From assembly GCA_964036275.1 (NCBI GenBank), contig CAXIWQ010000278.1:62001-126000 (forward strand): a DNA stretch of 64,000 bases, written 5' to 3'. This document shows, in pieces, positions 1 through 12,095 of the stretch. The number at the start of each line of letters is the position of its first letter. Within the stretch, counting starts at the first letter, position 1. The stretch is from Litoditis marina (lineage: Eukaryota > Nematoda > Chromadorea > Rhabditida > Rhabditidae). The notes below the pieces were generated by a model that saw only the letters and a list, made by a program, of their open reading frames with translations, searched no databases and was not told the DNA's origin. The translations under genes and the position numbers were made by a program.

Positions 1-20
1 GCTATCAAATCTGTTGCTCC

Positions 21-149
21 CAGCTACAAAAACCTAATACGACTTTTTATTCTGTGGCGCACAGCCACAAAATACGAATTAACGCGGTTATTGACTCTAT
101 GCCTTGCAGCTACAGAAACAAATCATACGGCTATCAAATCCGTTGCTCC
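21..149 (+). repeat. Representative satellite monomer (three ~43 bp subunits)
   Basis: First complete monomer in the window. It divides at the CAGCYACA motif into three parts: S1 21-61 (41 bp), S2 62-106 (45 bp) and S3 107-149 (43 bp). Each part starts CAGCTACA or CAGCCACA followed by an A-rich run. Each continues with a TWATACGRCTAT-like core (TAATACGACTTT in S1, TTAACGCGGTTAT in S2, CATACGGCTATC in S3) and ends with a TCTGTKGC-like tail. By eye S1 and S3 agree at about 70-75% of positions and S2 is more divergent. The monomer therefore looks like an ancient triplication of a ~43 bp unit. The subunit alignment is read directly from the sequence; the ancestry is inference. Confidence 0.75.
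53..69 (+). repeat. Monomer hairpin TGTGGC-gcaca-GCCACA
   Basis: A perfect 6 bp inverted repeat with a 5 nt loop, present in nearly every monomer of the array; this is the first instance. Loop variants include ACACA and GCACT. One monomer lineage changes both stem partners together (TGTGGT with ACCACA, at about 5810, 56128 and 56908). The hairpin is a sequence fact. Any role in protein binding, recombination or chromatin is unknown. Confidence 0.8.
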
Positions 150-440
150 CAGCTACAAAAACATAATACGACAATCAATTCTGTGGCGCACTGCCACGAA
201 ATACGAATTAACGCGGTTATCGACTTTTTGCCTTGTAGCTACAGAGAACAGTTCATATGGCTATCAAATCTGTTGCTCCCAGCTACAAAAACCTAATACG
301 ACAATTTATTCTGTGGCGAACAGCCACAAAAGACGAATTAACGCGGTTATTGACTCTTTGCCTTGCAGCTACAGAAAAAAGTTCATACGGCTATCAAGTC
401 TGTTGCTCCCAGATACAAAAACCTGAGACGACTTTATATT

Positions 441-470
441 CTGTGACGCACAGCCACAGTTCATACGGCT
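441..470 (+). repeat. Truncated monomer junction
   Basis: The S2 opening CAGCCACA is joined directly to the S3 interior GTTCATACGG, so most of S2 and the start of S3 are missing and this monomer is well short of 130 bp. The junction shares an ACA overlap, consistent with a short-homology deletion. The same junction recurs near 1172 and 3236, so it was later copied along with its neighbours. Confidence 0.8.
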
Positions 471-892
471 ATCAAATCTGTTTCTTCCAGCTACAAAAAC
501 CTAATACGACTATCTATTCTTGGCGCACAGCCACAAAATACGAATTAACGCGGTTATTGACTCAATGCCTTGCAGCTACAGAAAAAATCATACGGCTATC
601 AAATTCGTTGCTCCCAGCTACAAAAACCTAATACGACAATCTGTTCTGTGGCGCACAGCCACAAAATACGAATTAACGCGGTTATCGACTCTTTGCCTTG
701 CAGCTACAGAAAAAAAAGTTTATACGGCTATCAAGTCTGTTGCTCCTGGCTACAAAAACCTAATACGACTTTATATTCTGTGGTGCACAGCCACAAAAGA
801 CAAATTAACCTCTTTGCCTTGCAGCTACGGAAAAAAGTTTATACGGCTATCAAGTCTGTTGCTCCCAGCTACAAAAACGTAATACGACTTCA

Positions 893-3800
893 TATTCTGT
901 GGCGCACAGCCACAAAAGACAAATTAACGCGGTTATTGACTCTTTGCCGTGCAGCTACAGAAAAAAGTTTATACGGCTATCAAGTTTGTTGCTCCCAGCT
1001 ACAAAAACCTAATACGACTATCTATTCTGTGGCGCACAGCCACAAAAGACAAATTAACGCGGTTATTGACTCTTTGCCGTGCAGCTACAGAAAAAAGTTT
1101 ATACGGCTATCAAGTATGTTGCTCCCAGATACAAAAACCTGAGACGACTTTATATTCTGTGACGCACAGCCACAGTTCATACGGCTATCAAATCTGTTTC
1201 TTCCAGCTACAAAAACCTAATACGACTATCTATTCTTGGCGCACAGCCACAAAATACGAATTAACGCGGTTATTGACTCTATGCCTTGCAGCTACAGAAA
1301 AAAATCATACGGCTATCAAATCCGTTGCTCCCAGCTACAAAAACCTAATACGACAATCTGTTCTGTGGCGCACAGCCACAAAATACGAATTAACGCGGTT
1401 ATCGACTCGTTGGCTTGCAGCTACAGAGAACAGTTCACACGGCTATCAAATCTGTTTCTTCCAGCTACAAAAACCTATTACGACAATCAATTCTGTGGCG
1501 CACTGCCACGAAATACGAATTAACGCGGTTATCGACTCTTTGCCTTGTAGCTACAGAGAACAGTTCATATGGCTATCAAATCTGTTGCTCCCAGCTACAA
1601 AAACCTAATACGACAATCTATTCTGTGGCGAACAGCCACAAAAGACGAATTAACGCGGTTATTGACTCTTTGCCTTGCAGCTACAGAAAAAAGTTCATAC
1701 GGCTATCAAGTCTGTTGCTCCCAGCTACAAAAACCTAATACGATTATCTATTCTGTGGCGCACAGCCACAAAATACGAATTAACGCGGTTATCGACTCTT
1801 TGCCTTGCAGCTACAGAAAAAAGTTTATACGGCTATCAAGTCTGTTGCTCCCAGCTACAAAAACCTAATACGATTATCTATTCTGTGGCGCACAGCCACG
1901 AAATACGAATTAACGCGGTTATTGACTCTTCGGCTTGCAGTTACAGAAAAAAAAAATAATACGGCTATCAAGTCTGTTGCTCCCAACTACAAAAACCTAA
2001 TACGACTTTATGTTTTGTGGCGCACAGCCACAAAAGACAGATTAACGCGGTTATTGACTCTTTGTTTTGCAGCTACAGAAAAAAGTTTATACGGCTATCA
2101 AGTATGTTGCTCCCAGCTAGAAAGACCCCATACAACTATCTATTCTGTGGCACACAGCCACAAAATACGAATAAACGCGGTTATCGACTCTTTGCCTTGC
2201 AGCTACAGAAACAAAAGTTTATACGGCTATCAAGTCTGTTGCTCCTGGCTACAAAAACCTAATACGACTTTATATTCTGTGGTGCACAGCCACAAAAGAC
2301 AAATTAACGCGGTTATTACCTCTTTGCCTTGCAGCTACGGAAAAAAGTTTATACGGCTATCAAGTCTGTTGCTCCCAGCTACAAAAACGCAATACGACTT
2401 CATATTCTGTGGCGCACAGCCACAAAAGACAAATTAACGCGGTTATTGACTCTTTGCCGTGCAGCTACAGAAAAAAGTTTATACGGCTATCAAGTATGTT
2501 GCTCCCAGCTACAAAAACCTAATACGACTATCTATTCTGTGGCGCACAGCCACAAAATACGAATCAACGCGGTTATCGACTGTTTGCTTTGCAGCTACAG
2601 AAAAAAGTTCATACGGCTATCAAATCTTTGCTCCCAGCTACAAAGACCTAACACGACTATATATTCTGTGGCGCACAGCCACAAAAGACGAATTAACGCG
2701 GTTATTGACTCTTTGCCTTGCAGCTACAGAAAAAAAATATACGGCTATCAAATCTTTGCTCCCAAAAACAGTTCATACGGCTATCAAATCTGTTGCTCCC
2801 AGCTACAAAAACTCAATACGACTATCTCTTCTGTGGCGCACAGCCACGAAATACGAATTAACGCGGCTATCGACTCTTTGCCGTGCAGCTACAGAAAAAA
2901 GTTTATACGGCTATCAAGTTTGTTGCTCCCAGCTACAAAAACCTAATACGACTATCTATTCTGTGGCGCACAGCCACAAAAGACAAATTAACGCGGTTAT
3001 TGACTCTTTGCCGTGCAGCTACAGAAAAAAGTTTATACGGCTATCAAGTTTGTTGCTCCCAGCTACAAAAACCTAATACGACTATCTATTCTGTGGCGCA
3101 CAGCCACAAAAGACAAATTAACGCGGTTATTGACTCTTTGCCGTGCAGCTACAGAAAAAAGTTTATACGGCTATCAAGTATGTTGCTCCCAGATACAAAA
3201 ACCTGAGACGACTTTATATTCTGTGACGCACAGCCACAGTTCATACGGCTATCAAATCTGTTTCTTCCAGCTACAAAAACCTAATACGACTATCTATTCT
3301 TGGCGCACAGCCACAAAATACGAATTAACGCGGTTATTGACTCTATGCCTTGCAGCTACAGAAAAAAATCATACGGCTATCAAATCCGTTGCTCCCAGCT
3401 ACAAAAACCTAATACGACAATCTGTTCTGTGGCGCACAGCCACAAAATACGAATTAACGCGGTTATCGACTCGTTGGCTTGCAGCTACAGAGAACAGTTC
3501 ACACGGCTATCAAATCTGTTTCTTCCAGCTACAAAAACCTATTACGACAATCAATTCTGTGGCGCACTGCCACGAAATACGAATTAACGCGGTTATCGAC
3601 TCTTTGCCTTGTAGCTACAGAGAACAGTTCATATGGCTATCAAATCTGTTGCTCCCAGCTACAAAAACCTAATACGACAATCTATTCTGTGGCGAACAGC
3701 CACAAAAGACGAATTAACGCGGTTATTGACTCTTTGCCTTGCAGCTACAGAAAAAAGTTCATACGGCTATCAAGTCTGTTGCTCCCAGCTACAAAAACCT

Positions 3801-4944
3801 AATACGATTATCTATTCTGTGGCGCACAGCCACAAAATACGAATTAACGCGGTTATCGACTCTTTGCCTTGCAGCTACAGAAAAAAGTTTATACGGCTAT
3901 CAAGTCTGTTGCTCCCAGCTACAAAAACCTAATACGATTATCTATTCTGTGGCGCACAGCCACGAAATACGAATTAACGCGGTTATTGACTCTTCGGCTT
4001 GCAGTTACAGAAAAAAAAAATAATACGGCTATCAAGTCTGTTGCTCCCAACTACAAAAACCTAATACGACTTTATGTTTTGTGGCGCACAGCCACAAAAG
4101 ACAGATTAACGCGGTTATTGACTCTTTGTTTTGCAGCTACAGAAAAAAGTTTATACGGCTATCAAGTATGTTGCTCCCAGCTAGAAAGACCCCATACAAC
4201 TATCTATTCTGTGGCACACAGCCACAAAATACGAATAAACGCGGTTATCGACTCTTTGCCTTGCAGCTACAGAAACAAAAGTTTATACGGCTATCAAGTC
4301 TGTTGCTCCTGGCTACAAAAACCTAATACGACTTTATATTCTGTGGTGCACAGCCACAAAAGACAAATTAACGCGGTTATTACCTCTTTGCCTTGCAGCT
4401 ACGGAAAAAAGTTTATACGGCTATCAAGTCTGTTGCTCCCAGCTACAAAAACGCAATACGACTTCATATTCTGTGGCGCACAGCCACAAAAGACAAATTA
4501 ACGCGGTTATTGACTCTTTGCCGTGCAGCTACAGAAAAAAGTTTATACGGCTATCAAGTATGTTGCTCCCAGCTACAAAAACCTAATACGACTATCTATT
4601 CTGTGGCGCACAGCCACAAAATACGAATCAACGCGGTTATCGACTGTTTGCTTTGCAGCTACAGAAAAAAGTTCATACGGCTATCAAATCTTTGCTCCCA
4701 GCTACAAAGACCTAACACGACTATATATTCTGTGGCGCACAGCCACAAAAGACGAATTAACGCGGTTATTGACTCTTTGCCTTGCAGCTACAGAAAAAAA
4801 ATATACGGCTATCAAATCTTTGCTCCCAAAAACAGTTCATACGGCTATCAAATCTGTTGCTCCCAGCTACAAAAACTCAATACGACTATCTCTTCTGTGG
4901 CGCACAGCCACGAAATACGAATTAACGCGGCTATCGACTCTTTG
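893..4944 (+). repeat. 2064 bp higher-order repeat, two tandem copies
   Basis: The segment 893-2880 recurs at 2957-4944 with a constant shift of 2064 bp. Rare markers recur at that shift: the truncated monomers near 1172 and 3236, a monomer with TCGTTGGCTTGCAG, a monomer with AGCTAGAAAGACCCC, the AATAATACGG monomer, and the strongly shortened monomer near 2754 and 4818. At every place I compared, the copies are identical. The left limit is set by divergence before 893 versus 2957 and the right limit by divergence at 2881 versus 4945. The length is just under 16 monomers because of the shortened units. The near-perfect identity means either a very recent tandem duplication or an assembly duplication. 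Confidence 0.9.
2741..2785 (+). repeat. Severely shortened monomer
   Basis: Within TATACGGCTATCAAATC and GCTCCCAAAAACAGTTCAT the array jumps from the end of one S3 subunit straight into the next S3 subunit, leaving out most of S1 and all of S2. The repeat step here is only about 33 bp between successive ATACGGCTATC motifs. The same structure is found 2064 bp downstream, as part of the duplicated segment. Confidence 0.75.
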
Positions 4945-7619
4945 GCTTGCATCTACAGAAAAAAAGTTTATACGGCTATCAAGTCTGTTGCTCCCAGCTA
5001 CAAGAAAGTAATACGACTATCTATTCTGTGGCGCACAGCCACGAAATACGAATTTACGCGGTTATCGACTCTTTGGCTTGCATTTACAGTAAACAGTTCA
5101 TACGGCTATCAAATATGTTGCTCCCAGCTACAAAAACCTAATACGACAATCTATTCTGTGGCGCACAGCCACAAAGTACGAATTAACGCTGTTATCGACT
5201 CTTTGGCTTGCAGCTACAGAAAAAAGCTTATACGGCTACCAAGTGAGTTGCTCACAGCTACAAGAACCTAATACGACTATATATTCTGTGGCGCACAGCC
5301 ACAAAATACGAATTAACGCTGTTATCGACTGTTTGGCTTGCAGCTACAGAAAAAAGCTTATACGGCTATCAAGTCTGTTGCTCCCAGCTACAAAAACCTA
5401 ATACGACCTTATATTCTGTGGCGCACAGCCACAAAAGACAAATTAACGCGGTTATTGACTCTTTGCCTTGCAGCTACAGGAAAAAGTTCATACGGCTATC
5501 AAGTCTGTTGCTCCCAGCTACAAGAACCTAATACGACTATCTATTCTGTGGCGCACAGCCACGAAATACGAATTAACGCGGTTATCGACTTTTCGGCTTG
5601 CAGTTACAGAAAAAAAAATCACACGGCTATCAAGTCTGTTGCTCACAACTACAAAAACCTAATACGACTGTATATCCTGTGGCGCACAGCCACAAAAGAC
5701 AGTTTAACGCGGTTATTGACTCTTTGCCTTGCAGCTACAGAAAAAAATTTATACGGCTATCAAGTCTGTTGCTACCAGCTACAAAAACTTAATACGACTA
5801 TCTTTTCTGTGGTGCACAACCACAAAAAACGAATTAACGCGGTTATTGACTCTTTGCCTTGCAGCTACAGGAAAAAGTTTATACGGCTATCAAGTCTGTT
5901 GCTCCCAGCTACAAAAACCTAATACGACCATCTTTTCTGTGGTGCACAAGCAGAAAATACGAATTAACGCGGTTATTGACTCTGTGGCTTGCATTTACAG
6001 AGAACAGTTCATACGGCTATCACGTCTGTTGCTCCCAGCTACAAAAACCTAATACGACTTTATATTCTGTGGCGCACAGCCACAAAAGACAAATTAACGC
6101 GGTTATCGACTCTTTGGCTTGCAGTTACAGAGAAAAGTTCATACGGCTATCCAGTCTGTTGCTCCCAGCTACAAAGACCTAACACGACTATCTAATTCGT
6201 GGCGCACAGCCACAAAAGACGAATTAACGCGGTTATTGACTCTTTGCCTTGCAGCTACAGAAAAAAAAGTTTATACGGCTATCAAGTCTGTCGCTCCCAG
6301 CTACAAAAACCTAATACGACTATATATTTTATGGCGCACAGCCACGAAATACGAATCAACGCGGTTATCGACTCATTGGCTTGCAGCTACGGAAAAAAGT
6401 TTATACGGCTATCAAGTCTGTTGCTCCCAGCTACAAAAACCTAATACGAATTTATATTATGTGGCGCACAGCCACAAAAGACAGATTAACGAGGTTATTG
6501 ACTCTTTGGCTTGCATTTACAGAAAAAGCTTATACGGCTAACAAGTCTGTTGCTCCCAGCTACAAAAACCTAATACGACAATCTATTCTGTGGCGCACAG
6601 CCACAAAATACGAATTAACGATGTTATCGACTCTTTGGCTTGCAGCTACAGAAAAAGCTTATACGGCTAACAAGTCTGTTGCTCCCAGCTACAAAAACCT
6701 AATACGACTTTATATTCTGTGGCGCACAGCCACAAAAGACAAATTAACGCGGTTATTGACTCTTTGCCTTGCAGCTACAGAAAAAAGCTTATACGGCTAC
6801 CAAGTGTGTTGCTCACAGCTACAAGAACCTAATACGACTATATATTCTGTGGCGCACAGCCACAAAATACGAATTAACGCTGTTATCGACTCTTTGGCTT
6901 GCAGCTACAGAAAAAGCTTATCCGGCTAACAAGTATGTTGCTCCCAGCTACAAAAACCTAATACGACTTTATATTCTGTGGCGCACAGCCACAAAAGACA
7001 AATTAACGCGGTTATTGACTCTTTGCCTTGCAGCTACAGAAAAAAGTTTATACGGCTATCAAGTCTGTTGCTCATGGCTACAAAAACCTAATACGACTTT
7101 ATATTCTGTGGCGCACAGCCATAAAAGACAAATTAACGCGGATATTACCTCTTTGCCTTGCAGCTACAGAAAAAAGTTTATACGGCTATCAAGTCTGTTG
7201 CTCCCAGCTACAAGAAAGTAATACGACTATCTTTTCTGTGGCGCACAGCCACGAAATACGAATTTACGCGGTTATCGACTCTTTGGCTTGCATTTACAGA
7301 GAACAGTTCATACGGCTATCAAATCTGTTGCTCCCAGCTACAAAAACCTAATACGACAATCTATTCTGTGGCGCACAGCCACAAAATACGAATTAACGCT
7401 GTTATCGACTCTTTGGCTTGCAGCTACAGAAAAAAGCTTATACGGCTACCAAGTGTGTTGCTCACAGCTACAAGAACCTAATACGACTATATATTCTGTG
7501 GCGCACAGCCACAAAATACGAATTAACGCTGTTATCGACTCTTTGGCTTGCAGCTACAGAAAAAGCTTATACGGCTATCAAGTCTGTTGCTCCCAGCTAC
7601 AAAAACCTAATACGACTTT
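4945..7619 (+). repeat. Irregular satellite segment (edge-type monomers)
   Basis: Continuous 130 bp monomers without a clean long period. Many carry the diagnostic changes GCTTATACGGCTAACAAG and ACGCTGTTATCGACTC, rare elsewhere. Around 5590-5700 is a rare variant with AGACAGTTTAACGCGG and TGTATATCCTGTGG, which recurs at about 10.3 kb and at about 55.9 and 56.7 kb. Around 5810 is the monomer with the paired stem change TGTGGT/ACCACA. Confidence 0.85.
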
Positions 7620-9589
7620 ATATTCTGTGGCGCACAGCCACAAAAGATCAATTAACGCGGTTATTGACTCTTTGCCTTGCAGCTACAGGAAAAAGTTCAT
7701 ACGGCTATCAAATCTGTTGCTCCCAGCTACAAAAACCTAATACGACAATCTATTCTGTGGCGCACAGCCACAAAATACGAATTAACGCTGTTATCGACTC
7801 TTTGGCTTGCAGCTACAGAAAAAAGCTTATACGGCTACCAAGTGTGTTGCTCACAGCTACGAGAACCTAATACGACTATATATTCTGTGGCGCACAGCCA
7901 CAAAATACGAATTAACGCTGTTATCGACTCTTTGGCTTGCAGCTACAGAAAAAGCTTATACGGCTATCAAGTCTGTTGCTCCCAGCTACAAAAACCTAAT
8001 ACGACTTTATATTCTGTGGCGCACAGCCACGAAATACGAATTTACGCGGTTATCGACTCTTTGGCTTGCATTTACAGAGAACAGTTCATACGGCTATCAA
8101 ATCTGTTGCTCCCAGCTACAAAAACCTAATACGACAATCTATTCTGTGGCGCACAGCCACAAAATACGAATTAACGCTGTTATCGACTCTTTGGCTTGCA
8201 GCTACAGAAAAAAAGCTTATACGGCTACCAAGTGTGTTGCTCACAGCTACAAGAACCTAATACGACTATATATTCTGTAGCGCACAGCCACAAAATACGA
8301 ATTAACGCTGTTATCGACTCTTTGGCTTGCAGCTACAGAAAAAGCTTATACGGCTATCAAGTCTGTTGCTCCCAGCTACAAAAACCTAATACGACTTTAT
8401 ATTCTGTGGCGCACAGCCACAAAAGACAAATTAACGCGGTTATTGACTCTTTGCCTTGAAGCTACAGAAAAAAGTTTATACGGCTATCAAGTCTGTTGCT
8501 CATGGCTACAAAAACCTAATACGACTTTATATTCTGTGGCGCACAGCCACAAAATACGAATTAACGCTGTTATCGACTCTTTGGCTTGCAGCTACAGAAA
8601 AAGCTTATACGGCTATCAAGTCTGTTGCTCCCAGCTACAAAAACCTAATACGACTTTATATTCTGTGGCGCACAGCCACAAAAGATAAATTAACGCGGTT
8701 ATTGACTCTTTGCCTCGCAGCTACAGGAAAAAGTTCATACGGCTATCAAATCTGTTGCTCCCAGCTACAAAAACCTAATACGACAATCTATTCTGTGGCG
8801 CACAGCCACAAAATACGAATTAACGCTGTTATCGACTCTTTGGCTTGCAGCTACAGAAAAAAGCTTATACGGCTACCAAGTGTGTTGCTCACAGCTACAA
8901 GAACCTAATACGACTATATATTCTGTGGCGCACAGCCACAAAATACGAATTAACGCTGTTATCGATTCTTTGGCTTGCAGCTACAGAAAAAGCTTATACG
9001 GCTATCAAGTCTGTTGCTCCCAGCTACAAAAACCTAATACGACTTTATATTCTGTGGCGCACAGCCACGAAATACGAATTTACGCGGTTATCGACTCTTT
9101 GGCTTGCATTTACAGAGAACAGTTCATACGGCTATCAAATCTGTTGCTCTCAGCTACAAAAACCTAATACGACAATCTATTCTGTGGCGCACAGCCACAA
9201 AATACGAATTAACGCTGTTATCGACTCTTTGGCTTGCAGCTACAGAAAAAAAGCTTATACGGCTACCAAGTGTGTTGCTCACAGCTACAAGAACCTAATA
9301 CGACTATATATTCTGTAGCGCACAGCCACAAAATACGAATTAACGCTGTTATCGACTCTTTGGCTTGCAGCTACAGAAAAAGCTTATACGGCTATCAAGT
9401 CTGTTGCTCCCAGCTACAAAAACCTAATACGACTTTATATTCTGTGGCGCACAGCCACAAAAGACAAATTAACGCGGTTATTGACTCTTTGCCTTGAAGC
9501 TACAGAAAAAAGTTTATACGGCTATCAAGTCTGTTGCTCATGGCTACAAAAACCTAATACGACTTTATATTCTGTGGCGCACAGCCACA
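7620..9589 (+). repeat. 1038 bp higher-order repeat (8 monomers), two copies
   Basis: The segment of about 7620-8551 recurs at about 8658-9589 with a shift of 1038 bp (8 monomers minus 2 bp). Shared markers include monomers with GCTTATACGGCTACCAAGTG, the unusual CTGTAGCGCACAGCC (G to A in the hairpin stem) near 8276 and 9314, and GCCTTGAAGCTACAG near 8454 and 9492. There are a few substitutions, for example GATCAATTAACG versus GATAAATTAACG. Inside the first copy a 3-monomer subperiod of 389 bp is also visible between about 7290 and 8065. Confidence 0.85.
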
Positions 9590-10403
9590 AAAGACAAATT
9601 AACGCGGTTATTACCTCTTTGCCTTGCAGCTACAGAAAAAAGTTTATACGGCTATCAAGTCTGTTGCTCCCAGCTACAAGAAAGTAATACGACTATCTAT
9701 TCTGTGGCGCACAGCCACAAAATACGAATTAACGCGGTTATCGACTGTTTGCTTTGCAGCTACAGAAAAAAGTTCATACGGCTATCAAGTTTGTTGCTCC
9801 CAGCTACAAGAACCTAATACGACTATCTATTCTGTGGCGCACAGCCACGAAATACGAATTAACGCGGTTATCGACTCTTTGGCTTGCAGCTACAGAAAAA
9901 AGCTTAAACGGCTACCAAGTGTGTTGCTCACAGCTACAAGAACCTAATACGACTATATATTCTGTGGCGCACAGCCACAAAATACGAATTAACGCTGTTA
10001 TCGACTCTTTGGCTTGCAGCTACAAAAAAAGCTTATACGGCTATCAAGTCTGTTGCTCCCAGCTACAAAAACCTAATGCGACTTTATATTCTGTGGCGCA
10101 CAGCCACAAAAGACAAATAAACGCGGTTATTGACTCTTTGCCTTGCAGCTACAGGAAAAAGTTCATACGGCTATCAAGTTTGTTGCTCCCAGCTACAAGA
10201 ACCTAATACGACTATCTATTCTGTGGCGCACAGCCACGAAATACGAATTAACGCGGTTATCGACTTTTCGGCTTGCAGTTACAGAAAAAAAAATCTCACG
10301 GCTATCAAGTCTGTTGCTCACAACTACAAAAACCTAATACGACTGTATATCCTGTGGCGCACAGCCACAAAAGACAGTTTAACGCGGTTATTGACTCTTT
10401 GCC

Positions 10404-11250
10404 TTGCAGCTACAGGAAAAAGTTTATACGGCTATCAAGTCTGTTGCTCCCAGCTACAAAAACCTAATACGACAATCTTTTCTGTGGTGCACAAGCAGAA
10501 AATACGAATTAACGCGGTTATTGACTCTGTGGCTTGCACTTACAGAGAACAGTTCATACGGCTATCACGTCTGTTGCTCCCAGCTACAAAAACCTAATAC
10601 GACTTTATATTCTGTGGCGCACAGCCACAAAAGACAAATTAACGCGGTTATCGACTCTTTGGCTTGCAGTTACAGAGAAAAGTTCATACGGCTATCCAGT
10701 TTGTTGCTCCCAGCTACAAAGACCTAACACGACTATCTATTTTGTGGCGCACAGCCACAAAAGACGAATTAACGCGGTTATTGACTCTTTGCCTTGCAGC
10801 TACAGAAAAAAAGTTTATACGGCTATCAAGTCTGTTGCTCCCAGCTACAAAAACCTAATACGACAATCTTTTCTGTGGTGCACAAGCAGAAAATACGAAT
10901 TAACGCGGTTATTGACTCTGTGGCTTGCACTTACAGAGAACAGTTCATACGGCTATCACGTCTGTTGCTCCCAGCTACAAAAACCTAATACGACTTTATA
11001 TTCTGTGGCGCACAGCCACAAAAGACAAATTAACGCGGTTATCGACTCTTTGGCTTGCAGTTACAGAGAAAAGTTCATACGGCTATCCAGTCTGTTGCTC
11101 CCAGCTACAAAGACCTAACACGACTATCTATTTTGTGGCGCACAGCCACAAAAGACGAATTAACGCGGTTATTGACTCTTTGCCTTGCAGCTACAGAAAA
11201 AAAGTTTATACGGCTATCAAGTCTGTTGCTCCCAGCTACAAAAACCTAAT
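10404..11250 (+). repeat. 391 bp three-monomer repeat, two copies
   Basis: The monomer trio starting near 10404 recurs with a 391 bp shift, starting near 10795. It includes the variant with TGTGGTGCACAAGCAGAAAA and the variant with GGCTATCCAGT. The two copies are adjacent and nearly identical. Similar trios, without the tandem duplication, are present near 5.9-6.2 kb and 57.0-57.3 kb, so this local expansion used an older monomer set. Confidence 0.8.
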
Positions 11251-11315
11251 ACGACTATATATTTTGTGGCGCACAGCCACGAAATACGAATTAACGCGGT
11301 TATCGACTCATTGGC

Positions 11316-12095
11316 TTGCAGCTACGGAAAAAAGTTTATACGGCTATCAAGTCTGTTGCTCCCAGCTACAAAAACCTAATACGACTTTATATTATGTGGC
11401 GCACAGCCACAAAAGACAGATTAACGCGGTTTTTGACTCTTTGCCTTGCAGCTACAGAAAAAAATTTATACGGCTATCAAGTCTGTTGCTCCCAGCTACA
11501 AAAACCTAATACGACTTTATATTCTGTGGCGCACAGCCACAAAAGACAAATTAACGCGGTTATTGACTCTTTGCCGTGCAGCTACAGAAAAAAGTTTATA
11601 CGGCGATCAAGTATGTTGCTCCCAGCTACAAAAACCTAATACTACTATCGATTCTGTGGCGCACAGCCACAAAATACGAATTAACGCGGTTATCGACTGT
11701 TTGCTTTGCAGCTACAAAAAAAAGTTAATACGGCTATCAAGTCTGTTGTTCCCAGCTACAAAAACCTGATACGACAATCTATTCTGTGGCGCACAGCCAC
11801 AAAATACGATTTAACGCGGTTATCGACTCTTTGCCTTGCAGCTACAGAGAGCAGTTCATACGGCTATCAAATATGTTGCTCCCAGCTACAAAAACCTAAT
11901 ACGACAATCTACTCTGTGGCGCACAGCCACAAAATACGAATTAACACGGTTATCGACTCTTTGCCTTGCAGCTACAGAGAACAGTTCATACGGCTATCAA
12001 GTCTGTTGCTCCCAGCTACAAAAACCTAATACGACTATATATTTTGTGGCGCACAGCCACGAAATACGAATTAACGCGGTTATCGACTCATTGGC
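11316..12095 (+). repeat. 780 bp six-monomer precursor of the 906 bp HOR
   Basis: Six monomers in the same order as the start of the following 906 bp HOR, with a 780 bp shift (11316, 11446, 11706 and 11836 correspond to 12096, 12226, 12486 and 12616). This copy lacks the monomer with the 4 bp deletion. It may represent the state before the seventh, deleted monomer joined the unit, or a boundary copy that lost it. Confidence 0.7.

Noticed and set aside
62..106. CENP-B box-like motif around AATTAACGCGGTTAT
   Set aside because: It does not match the TTCG....A..CGGG core of the known box. Similarity is limited to a short CG-containing stretch.
80..110. tRNA-like or polymerase III B-box (CGGTTATCGACTC)
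   Set aside because: Two bases too long against GGTTCGANTCC and no cloverleaf could be drawn around it.
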